From NCBI GenBank assembly GCA_963663005.2, contig CAXXHH010000023.1, positions 1 through 64,000 of the forward strand: a stretch of 64,000 nt of DNA. Reading direction: 5' to 3'. Within the stretch, counting starts at the first letter, position 1, and every line of letters begins with the position of its first letter. The notes under the pieces were generated by a model, which was not told where the DNA came from, did no database searches, and worked only from the letters and a program-made list of their open reading frames with translations. This stretch comes from CAINVV01 sp963663005. GTDB lineage: Bacteria; Bacteroidota; Bacteroidia; Bacteroidales; Prolixibacteraceae. Position numbers and translations under genes: made by a program. Below are positions 56,386 through 64,000 of the stretch, one piece after another.

Positions 56386-57486
56386 CTACCCTAACTGTTG
56401 AATCGAATTTCTAAATAGTTTTAAATGTCCGGCCGTTTCTCTTACGATCCGCTGGACGGCAAGCCCGTGTTTCAAATCTGGCACAAATGCTTTAGGGTCG
56501 CAGCCTGTGGTAAAAATATAGTGGGCGTGAATCATTGAACGGAGCCATCCCGGGGGAACGTGCCCGGAAGGAAAGCTGCTGATTGGATGGTAATTGCTTC
56601 CTACAACTTGTTTAGTCCACTGTCCTGTCTCTTCGAGATAATATTCAAAATAATCGACTGTGTGCGATGAATACCGCAGCATTCCTTTCTCTGCATAGAT
56701 TTCCAGCGTCACCAGATCGCCGGTGCCAGAACTGATGCGGCTTGCAGACAAGGAGCCTGCGGCAAAATTTTCCATTTGCACCAATGATAGAGAACTGAAT
56801 AAGTCGGAGTCATTCGGAACGTCTGCAAAACGTCCTGCCTGCATGGCACCGGTAATTTGCAGATTGTCGCCCAGAAAGGCCATCAGCAAACTAATTCCAT
56901 GCGAGCCTAGATCAGCCATGGCACCGCCATCCGGAGCAGGGGTGAGGCGGGTTGTACGTTTATCCCGGTAGGATTTTTGCAGATAATCGCCATGGTAATA
57001 TTTCAGATCAAAATGGATCGGTTTTCCCAAAACCCCCGAATGCCAGAATGTCAATGCTTCCCGGATAGAGGCCGTTTGCAGATATTGAAATCCGACCTGA
57101 ATTTGCTTGTCGCAATTCTCCAGAAGCCGAAGCATTTCCATTTCCTCCTGTTCGTTTGAACAAACTGGTTTCTCCAAATAAATCCGGGAAACTGAAGGCA
57201 TCGCCAGCGCCAGTTTGAAGTGGTCGAAATGTACATTATTCGGGCCCAGAATCAGAACAGTATTGATATCTGTGTCGGCAGAGAACTCGTCCAGCGAAAG
57301 TGATTTTTTAAAACCAAACTTTGCGGCGAAAGCATCCCGGTTTTCTTTTCGTGCTGAGCACACTGCTTCAAAGATGATTTCCGGAACCTCATTATAGAAA
57401 TACTTAAGCGAATTAAGTGCAAAGGCATGTGCACGCGCAATGCCACCAGCACCCAAAAAGCCTATATTAATTTTAGCAGAAGTCAT
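56386..57486 (-). CDS. Gfo/Idh/MocA family oxidoreductase
   Basis: 366 residues. The N-terminal Rossmann domain has GFLGAGGIARAHAFAL (residues about 8-23) and the family's EKPVCSNEQE motif, here near residue 130. The C-terminal alpha/beta domain has the catalytic-type DLGSHGISLLMAFLGD segment. These enzymes act on sugars or inositols with NAD(P). It is the last gene of the glycan locus, starting 5 bp downstream of the GH2 gene, so it probably modifies the sugar released or imported. Confidence 0.92.
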   Translation of the reverse strand: MTSAKINIGFLGAGGIARAHAFALNSLKYFYNEVPEIIFEAVCSARKENRDAFAAKFGFKKSLSLDEFSADTDINTVLILGPNNVHFDHFKLALAMPSVSRIYLEKPVCSNEQEEMEMLRLLENCDKQIQVGFQYLQTASIREALTFWHSGVLGKPIHFDLKYYHGDYLQKSYRDKRTTRLTPAPDGGAMADLGSHGISLLMAFLGDNLQITGAMQAGRFADVPNDSDLFSSLSLVQMENFAAGSLSASRISSGTGDLVTLEIYAEKGMLRYSSHTVDYFEYYLEETGQWTKQVVGSNYHPISSFPSGHVPPGWLRSMIHAHYIFTTGCDPKAFVPDLKHGLAVQRIVRETAGHLKLFRNSIQQLG

Positions 57487-57491
57487 CCGAT

Positions 57492-60287
57492 TCAGGGTTT
57501 TTTTAGTGAAATCAGGCTTTCGTCGACGTTCCAGCCCTTTATTTTTAGTTCCAGAGCTTTTCCTCGCAATTGAACGCTGGAAGCGCTCACAGTGATTGTT
57601 GTCGATTCACCCGGCGCCAGCGTGAAATAGTTGGCCGACCAAAATGCCGGAAGCACTTCCTCCTTATCATTCAATAATTGTGGATTTACAAAAAATGCCA
57701 GTTGTTTGGAGGCATTTGATAGCTTTATGGTCCACCTTGTTTCCGATTTTACCTGCTCACTTTTAAGGATGGTCGCATCCAGTTTTGTATGAGACATTGC
57801 GTTCAAGGAGGTATAGTCGTTGTCAGCAGCCAGCCAGTACGCATTGTGCGAAATTGTCTTTCCTGCTGAATCTTTCATGTTAAGGACAACAAACTTAACA
57901 CCCTTGGTTTCGGTCAAAATTTTCGCAAGAGAGAATGATTCTTGCACGTCGGATGGTGCCAGACTTATTTTTCCCGATTGATGCAGCAATAGTTTTGAAT
58001 CGATCCCTAAAACATCGGCTTCGATTGTCAGCCCGGATACGGGTTTGTAGGTTCTGTTAATGGCTGTAACGACATGATTAATTGCATTCAGTTGAATATG
58101 AACTGACTCGCAGGCATTCTGCATAAAATAGTAGCCGGCATTCGGTTCAAGGTACCAATCGTAAACCTGCCATACTACGCTTGGAAATGCGGCGTTCAAC
58201 TTCCAGAGCATGATGCCTCCGATGTCATTTAACCGGTGTCCGGCAGCTTCAAAAGTACCCTGATAGCCCGTGGCATTCATCAGTTGCATTTTGTCGGAAA
58301 ACTCTTCCATGGTTGCCGGCGCTCCATACCTTTTCACCATAGACTCATAATACTTGTCATATTTACCATTTCCGGTAGCCGCATCGTGGTAACCCCAGGA
58401 ATTATTTAGTGGGAAAGGCAATTTGGTGTCCCAAACTAGATTTGGAATAATTTTTTTGAGCGAGTTATAGGTCGGCTGAGAGGGTAGTCCTGTTTCATCT
58501 TTGAAGACCCAATCCTTCGCATTATCGGCGAGATTGTAGTATACTTTGGAGTCCTGCCAGGTGTACGGACCGCTGCTATAAACGCCGGATGCAAGGTTAT
58601 CCGGCCATGCTCCTTTGAAACCTGCAGGCAATTTTGCAAATCCGGATGAACTTGGAATAAAGGGTCTGGTTCCATCCAGCGTAATCACTGCCTCCCGCAT
58701 TCTTTCATAGACATCCTTCCGGATATGGCCTTCGTTACCACCTGTCCAAAGCAGGAGACTGGCATGGTTGCGAATGCGGAAGATTGTGTTTATTGCATTT
58801 TTGACAAAAACTTCAGGCTCCAGAGGCCAATCTGTCGATCCTTTGAATTCACCGTGCGTGTCGCCGGTAACCCAAAAATCAGACCAGACCAATAGTCCGT
58901 AGCGGTCGCATAAATCGAAGAAAGTATCGTTGGGGGTGACACCTCCGCCCCAAATTCTGATCAGGTTGATATTTGAGTTTCGGCACAGGTGCAGTTCGGC
59001 ATCATATCTGGTCGAGTCGCGGTTAAGCATCATATCCGGTACCCAGGCGCCTCCCGTAAGCTGAATGCGCCTGCCATTTACATAGAAATCGCGTCGTAAA
59101 AATTTGTTTGGCACTTCCACTGCTTTAGAGGAGACAGTCCGGATGCCAAAGACAAAGGACGTATCATCGGTGACTTCGCCGTTTGCTTCATATTGCAGAT
59201 GAATCCGGTACAAATTTGCTGTTCCATAGCCGTTTGGCCACCAAAGATGAGGCTGTTTTACCAGAAGTTGAGCAGTATTGGAGGAGTTGAAATCTACCGC
59301 GGTGGATGCTCCCGCGGCAATATTGACCACCTTAGAAAAGGAAACAGGTAATCCGGTAAAGTTTTCAGGACGAATTGTAATCTTCAGGTTTCCATTGGAA
59401 TTCTTTTGGCTATGGTTTGATAGTGAAAGATTTAACGAGATCTTGGCAATCGAAGTATCAGGAAGATTCGGTAAATCAGTTACCAGATGCGGCTGAACAA
59501 TCGTGACTTCACCAGATGTACGAAGAATTACCGGTTGCCAGATTCCCATGTTTCGATCCCTAACAGGCGGAACCCAGTCCCAGCCGACGGAGCACACCAT
59601 CGTAACGTTTTTACCAATGTCACCGGTAGGTCCGCCATTTTCGAAAAAATCGTCCATGGCTTTCAGCTGTTCTTTGGCAGGTAATCCGGGAAAGTCCAGC
59701 GGATAAATTTTCACCGCCAGCGCGTTCTCCTGTCCTGCGATAATATTTTTGCTAACGTCGAAACAATATTCCGCAAACATCCCAACCATCTGAGTCGAGT
59801 CGGCAATTTGCTTTCCATTCAACCAAACGGCAGCTCTATAATTGATTCCTTTGAATATCAGTTGGAAATGACGCCCTTTGTCACCAGCCGGAACATCGAA
59901 CGTGGATCTGTACCAATAGGGTTTTTTCCAGGGGTTGGCAACATTAGGAATGTGGCTGTACTGCTCAAGATTGTAGGTTTTGTTGAATTCATCGGAGGCA
60001 TCCGGTATCAGCATATTATTCATTCCCGAATATGGATCAGGATAAACCCTGTTGGCCACCAAACCCGTGAGAACGGTGGAAGGGACATTTACCGGAAGCC
60101 AATAAACTGGTGATTGATAGGCCGATGTGGATATTTGTTCTCCTGTGGCAGAAATCAATTCGGAAGACTGAAGTTGAAATTTTGTCAGTTTTTCCTGTTT
60201 AATGAATTTATTTGCAGCATATGATTGCTGAATACAGAATGCAAGCGACAGGCTTAAAATTGTAAGGATATTACATGCTCTTTTCAT
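57492..60287 (-). CDS. Glycoside hydrolase family 2 (exo-beta-glucosaminidase / beta-mannosidase-like)
   Basis: 931 residues from the ATG at 60287; the frame from 60296 uses a TTG and is less likely. A signal peptide (ILTILSLSLAFCIQQSYA) is followed by a GH2 sugar-binding domain (KPYWYRSTFDVPAG, GINYRAAVWLNGKQIADS), an Ig-like domain, then the TIM barrel. Candidate acid/base Glu519 (LWTGGNEGH) and nucleophile Glu661 or Glu662 (ATMEEFSDKM) are present. The C-terminal region AAFPSVVWQVYDWYLEPNAGYYF resembles exo-beta-D-glucosaminidase and mannosylglycoprotein endo-beta-mannosidase types. It probably acts in the periplasm on an oligosaccharide brought in by the SusCD pair. The exact linkage is uncertain. 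Confidence 0.85.
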   Translation of the reverse strand: MKRACNILTILSLSLAFCIQQSYAANKFIKQEKLTKFQLQSSELISATGEQISTSAYQSPVYWLPVNVPSTVLTGLVANRVYPDPYSGMNNMLIPDASDEFNKTYNLEQYSHIPNVANPWKKPYWYRSTFDVPAGDKGRHFQLIFKGINYRAAVWLNGKQIADSTQMVGMFAEYCFDVSKNIIAGQENALAVKIYPLDFPGLPAKEQLKAMDDFFENGGPTGDIGKNVTMVCSVGWDWVPPVRDRNMGIWQPVILRTSGEVTIVQPHLVTDLPNLPDTSIAKISLNLSLSNHSQKNSNGNLKITIRPENFTGLPVSFSKVVNIAAGASTAVDFNSSNTAQLLVKQPHLWWPNGYGTANLYRIHLQYEANGEVTDDTSFVFGIRTVSSKAVEVPNKFLRRDFYVNGRRIQLTGGAWVPDMMLNRDSTRYDAELHLCRNSNINLIRIWGGGVTPNDTFFDLCDRYGLLVWSDFWVTGDTHGEFKGSTDWPLEPEVFVKNAINTIFRIRNHASLLLWTGGNEGHIRKDVYERMREAVITLDGTRPFIPSSSGFAKLPAGFKGAWPDNLASGVYSSGPYTWQDSKVYYNLADNAKDWVFKDETGLPSQPTYNSLKKIIPNLVWDTKLPFPLNNSWGYHDAATGNGKYDKYYESMVKRYGAPATMEEFSDKMQLMNATGYQGTFEAAGHRLNDIGGIMLWKLNAAFPSVVWQVYDWYLEPNAGYYFMQNACESVHIQLNAINHVVTAINRTYKPVSGLTIEADVLGIDSKLLLHQSGKISLAPSDVQESFSLAKILTETKGVKFVVLNMKDSAGKTISHNAYWLAADNDYTSLNAMSHTKLDATILKSEQVKSETRWTIKLSNASKQLAFFVNPQLLNDKEEVLPAFWSANYFTLAPGESTTITVSASSVQLRGKALELKIKGWNVDESLISLKKP

Positions 60288-60317
60288 GCTGGTCAATTCT
60301 TTATGGGAAAAATTAGG

Positions 60318-61829
60318 TTATCTGGGTGAGTTACTTACGAAAGCAATATGCCTGCTATCGGGCGACCACGAATTAACATTGAAAGAACCCTGTCCACCGT
60401 ACAAATAGGCAATAGTTCTTGGTGCGCCTCCGGTAGTTGGCATGAGGCACAAGGTAACTCTTTTGTAGGATGGATGTGAATTTAGTTCGATGTCGGGGCC
60501 GAATGAAATGTACGAAATCCATTTTCCGTCCGGGGAAATATGGGGAAACCAAAGATTGTTTTCACCGAATGTGAGTTGTTCTTTTCCTGTACCATCTGGT
60601 TTCATTCGCCATATTTGCATTGTGCCGCCATTCTTATTGCCGTTGTAATAGATGAATTTGCCGTCCGGAGAATATTCGCAACCATCCACATGCTCCCGGT
60701 TTTTATTGTCTGTGAGCACAACTTCGTTGCCTCCTTTGATCGAATTTTTATAAATATTGTAGATTTTTACCCCGTTTCGTACAGCCACGTAAACCACTTC
60801 CTTGTTGTTAGGCGCCCAACCATGCAGATAAGATGGAGCTTCCGTGGTAACTGCATGAGGTGAACCTCCTTCAATCGGTAATACAAAGACATTTGAGCCT
60901 TTCCCGTCATTGTAACTAATACCGATCATTTTGCCATCAAACGAGAGGCAATGATCGTTGTTCAGCTGGTTGGCAGTCCCGGTATTGATTTTTGCAATTT
61001 CACCGCCTTCGACAGGAATTGTGAACAAGGAACCATCCATGTTGAAAAGCAATTTTTTCCCGTCGGGCATCCAGTTAGGAGCTTCAAATCGTCCTTTTTT
61101 CTCATAAATTACTTTTCTTACGCCATCAAAAATGTTCATTGTCTCCATTCTGCAACCAACCCAGCCATCCTTACCAGGATTATAGGAGTCTGCAACAGGC
61201 TGGTCGATACGGACATTCCATACTTTTGCCGTTTCCATCACATCGACGGCATGGGAGCCGATCACAATTCCTGCCAAAACTTCGTCCGGCATGAACTCCA
61301 GAACTTTGGAGCTGATAACCTGAAGCGGTTCGCCCGGATGTGCGGCACGCATAATCATCAGTTTTCCAGCCCGCTCTATCTGTATTATCTGGTAGAATTT
61401 CTTTGGTGCCCAGATATCATCGAAAGGATTTTGCATATCGGCTCCTTTTCTTTCGCGCCATTGCATCGCCGTCAGACCATCTCCGTGCAAGAACCCGCCG
61501 CACATAACGGAATTGTCTGCCTCGGATGCGCGAATCATCCAGCCAATTTTACGATGAGCCTCATTGATACCGACAAATTCAAAATTGGCAGTCAGGATGA
61601 AATCACCTTTTAGTTTGTTGTACAAATAGTGGTGTTCGTCTCGTTGTCCCCAAATATTATATCCGGCACCTTTAATAGTATAGGTTTGGTTTTCATTGTC
61701 ATAAGTGGCCGATCCAGCAAGTTTCGGGGATCCGATATCTCTGTTAAATTTAAAAATCCCGATCGGTTCCTGGGCGAAAGAGCTTATCGCAATAATGCAA
61801 AATGCAAGGGAGAACAACATTTTTTTCAT
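60318..61829 (-). CDS. Lectin-like (DUF1349-type) plus PD40 beta-propeller protein
   Basis: 503 residues. Signal peptide (LAFCIIAISSFAQ). Residues about 25-215 form a concanavalin-like domain (YLYNKLKGDFILTANFEF, IGWMIRASEADNSVMCGGFLHGDGLTAMQWRERKGADM), as in DUF1349. Residues about 225-500 are PD40/TolB-like propeller blades (WMPDGKKLLFNMDGSLFTIPVEGG, YSPDGKFIYYNGNKNGG, ISPDGKWISYISFG, WSPDSRHIAFVS). I know of no catalytic residues in it. By position between SusD and GH2 it probably binds or senses the glycan in the periplasm or at the surface. It lies 30 bp upstream of the GH2 gene. Confidence 0.8.
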   Translation of the reverse strand: MKKMLFSLAFCIIAISSFAQEPIGIFKFNRDIGSPKLAGSATYDNENQTYTIKGAGYNIWGQRDEHHYLYNKLKGDFILTANFEFVGINEAHRKIGWMIRASEADNSVMCGGFLHGDGLTAMQWRERKGADMQNPFDDIWAPKKFYQIIQIERAGKLMIMRAAHPGEPLQVISSKVLEFMPDEVLAGIVIGSHAVDVMETAKVWNVRIDQPVADSYNPGKDGWVGCRMETMNIFDGVRKVIYEKKGRFEAPNWMPDGKKLLFNMDGSLFTIPVEGGEIAKINTGTANQLNNDHCLSFDGKMIGISYNDGKGSNVFVLPIEGGSPHAVTTEAPSYLHGWAPNNKEVVYVAVRNGVKIYNIYKNSIKGGNEVVLTDNKNREHVDGCEYSPDGKFIYYNGNKNGGTMQIWRMKPDGTGKEQLTFGENNLWFPHISPDGKWISYISFGPDIELNSHPSYKRVTLCLMPTTGGAPRTIAYLYGGQGSFNVNSWSPDSRHIAFVSNSPR

Positions 61830-61930
61830 GACCTGGCGTGTGTTAAAATGAAAGGATGAAGATAAAAATTAATCCAAGTCTGTGGAAACTGATTTCGATC
61901 TTTACCTTTTGGGTTAATCTGGCTCAAATC

Positions 61931-61968
61931 AAAAAAAAGGCCGGAGTTCGCAAGTGGGAACTCCGGCC
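61931..61968 (-). terminator. Terminator after susD-type gene
   Basis: An 11-bp GC-rich stem (61939-61949 and 61958-61968, GGCCGGAGTTC arm) followed on the minus strand by eight T. It lies between the SusD stop and the start of the lectin-PD40 gene, so downstream genes need read-through or their own promoter. Confidence 0.9.
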
Positions 61969-61990
61969 AAAGTCAAGTTAGAAGTAGGAA

Positions 61991-63595
61991 TTAATATCCC
62001 GGATTTTGGGTTAGTTTGGCGTTTAGTTTGATTTGGTTGGCGGGAACCGGGAATATTTCGCGTGTCTTGGCGCTTACCACATCTTTAAATTGCCATAGAG
62101 CACTGAATTTACCAAAGCGGATTAAGTCGTTGCGGCGCCAGGCTTCCCAGGCAAATTCGCGAACGCGTTCATCCAGAAATTCATCCAGCGTTGGGTTGGC
62201 AGTCAGTTGAGGTGCGTTGGCCCTTTTGCGAATTTGATTTACCAGCGAAATAGTTGTTTCGCCGTTGGTCGCGGTTGCACCTCTCAAAATGGCTTCAGCC
62301 TTCATCATCAGGATATCTCCGTAACGGAATACCGGAAAGTCATTGTTGTCGCTGCGGGTGGAGGGATTCCATCCAGCGTCCGGATAGAATTTGATAGAGC
62401 GTGCACCCATATACTGTGAATAGAAGTCATTGCCGGTATCCATCTTAACCGGATCTCCCCTGAGCGTAATCGCCTTTGTCAGCTCGAGTTGCCAGATGGT
62501 GTCGCGGGAAGCATATGGTCCAACATATGTTTCGTTGAGTCCTTTGTAAGTTGTTTTTACAGTAATCGGGGTACCATCGTTATTGAATTGCTTGCCAACG
62601 ATCCAGGTTGAATTGCGAACATCACCCGCCAGGTTAAATTTGTCGAAATATTCTGGGAGCGTCTTCTGACAGTTACTTGGAGAAGTGGTACCCAAGCCAT
62701 ATTTGGTTTTTAACTCCGGCGTTAGGTCATAGCGGGTAAATGAGTTACCTGGAATCTTGAATGCATCGTAAACGACAGCGAAAATGAATTCCTTAACGGC
62801 AGGGCCGTTTGTTGGCATAAACATGCTTTTGTAATCTGCATCGAGGGAGAATAAGCCGGATTTAATAACGGAGTCGCAACGTTGAACAGTTTCGTTGTAC
62901 ATGCCTGTTCCCTTGTAAACCTGCGCATTAAGATACATTTTTGCCAAAAGGGCATGACCCATCCAGGCAGTTGGCCTACCATAAGTCGTCGCACTTTTTT
63001 CTCTTGGCAGATACGGTAAAATCTCTTTTACTTCACTTTCAATGAAGGCAAAAACATCGGCGCGGGGAGAAGTTGGGGTATCGTCACCAAATTTTTTCAA
63101 AATAGGAACGTTACCGTATGTGTCCAACAAGATGTAGTAGAAGAAAGCCCGCATCATCCGAATTTCAGCAAACTGCTTATTCTTCAGGGTACCTTCCGGA
63201 ACAGCGTCGAACATTGCCAATACACGGTTGCAAGCAATTACGCCATTAAAGGCATATGTCCAGACCGTGTTAACAATTGCATTGTCGGCAGTCCAGGTAT
63301 GTTTGTGCATTTCGCGGTACTGACCACCGTCGTCCCAGTTACCGGCTCTGGCAGGAATAATTGCCTCATCCGTTGAGAGTGATTGCATCCGCCAATAATC
63401 GATGGCATATCCGGCAGGCAAAATGGTATAGATAATCCCTTTTGCTGCTTCAAAGTGCTCCGGTTTTGTCGGAAAGTTGTCGGGCGTTAACTCCGACTCG
63501 GCTTTGATATCAAGATTGGTACAGCTTGAGAATAGCATTCCGGCAATCAGCGCTGCACCAGCCAATTTTTTAATGATAGAAATATTTGTCATCAT
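61991..63595 (-). CDS. RagB/SusD family nutrient-binding lipoprotein
   Basis: 534 residues from 63595 (ATG ATG, MMTNISIIKK). A longer frame from 63646 adds a leader that overlaps the SusC end and is rejected. The lipobox ends in FSSC, followed by TNLDIKAESELTPDNF, and the SusD fold with TPR-like helices and the C-terminal VREFAWEAWRRNDLIRFGKF, then EIFPVPANQIKLNAKLTQNPGY, a signature ending of the family. It binds glycan at the outer surface and passes it to SusC. It begins 40 bp downstream of the SusC stop. Confidence 0.94.
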   Translation of the reverse strand: MMTNISIIKKLAGAALIAGMLFSSCTNLDIKAESELTPDNFPTKPEHFEAAKGIIYTILPAGYAIDYWRMQSLSTDEAIIPARAGNWDDGGQYREMHKHTWTADNAIVNTVWTYAFNGVIACNRVLAMFDAVPEGTLKNKQFAEIRMMRAFFYYILLDTYGNVPILKKFGDDTPTSPRADVFAFIESEVKEILPYLPREKSATTYGRPTAWMGHALLAKMYLNAQVYKGTGMYNETVQRCDSVIKSGLFSLDADYKSMFMPTNGPAVKEFIFAVVYDAFKIPGNSFTRYDLTPELKTKYGLGTTSPSNCQKTLPEYFDKFNLAGDVRNSTWIVGKQFNNDGTPITVKTTYKGLNETYVGPYASRDTIWQLELTKAITLRGDPVKMDTGNDFYSQYMGARSIKFYPDAGWNPSTRSDNNDFPVFRYGDILMMKAEAILRGATATNGETTISLVNQIRKRANAPQLTANPTLDEFLDERVREFAWEAWRRNDLIRFGKFSALWQFKDVVSAKTREIFPVPANQIKLNAKLTQNPGY

Positions 63596-63635
63596 TTTGA
63601 ATATTTTAAAGTATAATAATAGTTCGTATCGATAA

Positions 63636-64000
63636 TTACAAACCAATGTTTACACCAAGAATGAATGAACGGGTCTTGGGATAAAAATTGTTGTTGTCAA
63701 TACCGGGTTCAATTCCTCCAAGGTTAATTTCGGGATCGATGCCGCGATATTTTGTAATCACGAATAAGTTATTGGTTGTGATGTAGAACCGCGCACTTTT
63801 AATCTTCGTGCTATTGATTTTCAGCGTGTAGCCCAATGTTGCATTATCAAGGCGAACGTAAGAACCACTCTCGATGTAGCGTGTTGAATAATAGAATGAG
63901 TTAACGTCTGTAGCTGGTTCTCCGAGAGAGAATTTTGGGATGTTATTGTTCGATGCATTGTTAACATCGTTCAATGCTGCCAATGTTCCGTTCAGGATTT
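63636..64000 (-). CDS. SusC/RagA TonB-linked outer-membrane protein, C-terminal part
   Basis: The start lies beyond the right edge; the frame is open to base 64000. About 120 residues are visible, all outer-membrane barrel: SGSYVRLDNATLGYTL, SARFYITTNNLFVITKYRGIDPEIN, and the ending NNFYPKTRSFILGVNIGL with a terminal aromatic/Leu pattern. The motif YRGIDPEIN is typical of SusC C-termini. It is paired with the SusD gene downstream. Confidence 0.92.
   Translation of the reverse strand, partial: ILNGTLAALNDVNNASNNNIPKFSLGEPATDVNSFYYSTRYIESGSYVRLDNATLGYTLKINSTKIKSARFYITTNNLFVITKYRGIDPEINLGGIEPGIDNNNFYPKTRSFILGVNIGL

Overview
The window is chromosomal DNA from a Bacteroidota bacterium. The evidence is type IX secretion (T9SS) and gliding-family genes (gldJ, porU, a PorP/SprF protein, a giant adhesin with a T9SS-type C-terminus), a SusC/SusD pair, a TonB receptor with a DUF4249 lipoprotein, many Cys lipoproteins, and promoters of the Bacteroidota type (TTTG, about 19 bp, TAnnTTTG). 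The gene order alaS / M23 peptidase / MerR / Nif3 / zinc-ribbon protein resembles Sphingobacteriales-Chitinophagales genomes, but I cannot name the genus. I see no phage, integrase, transposase or CRISPR array.

Region 1 (1-13.2 kb, +): the 3' part of a giant repeat-built surface adhesin (start outside the window), a PorP/SprF-like outer-membrane protein and a TPR-PD40-OmpA protein. This looks like a cassette for secreting and anchoring the adhesin. Region 2 (13.4-18.2 kb): an amino-acid permease, a small DUF4625-type lipoprotein, a CCA-adding enzyme and murF. Region 3 (18.2-23.4 kb): gldJ and porU, divergently transcribed. Region 4 (23.5-38.8 kb) is housekeeping: ispF, lemA with two TPM-domain genes, a zinc-ribbon coiled-coil protein, Nif3-like, MerR, M23 peptidase, alaS, acyl-CoA ligase, an NmrA-like reductase, tRNA-Phe, M16 peptidase, O-methyltransferase and DUF2851.

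Region 5 (38.76-42.1 kb) is the oddest part. A four-helix-bundle (S23/IVS-type) gene sits between two ~41 bp inverted repeats, followed by rpsO and pnp. All three reading frames are broken, and the breaks are best explained by nine single-base insertions between about 38,943 and 40,550. The rest of the window shows no frameshift. Because rpsO and pnp are core genes, a local consensus error is more likely than real decay.

Region 6 (42.1-53.9 kb): a deoxynucleoside kinase, a TPR lipoprotein with an OmpA-like motif, and a minus-strand run of cupin, TonB receptor, DUF4249 lipoprotein, RND adaptor, RND pump and TolC. Region 7 (54.2-56.4 kb): a soluble PAS-GAF-PAS histidine kinase with no adjacent response regulator. 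Region 8 (56.4-64 kb, -): a glycan-utilisation locus made of SusC (partial), SusD, a protein joining a lectin-like domain to PD40 repeats, a GH2 hydrolase and a Gfo/Idh/MocA oxidoreductase.

Eight rho-independent terminators mark the transcription-unit ends, several of them bidirectional between converging genes. No clearly undescribed system is evident. The best candidates for follow-up are the inverted-repeat-flanked four-helix-bundle element, the CpG-rich palindromic repeat pair at 28.05-28.15 kb, and the lectin-PD40 protein in the glycan locus.
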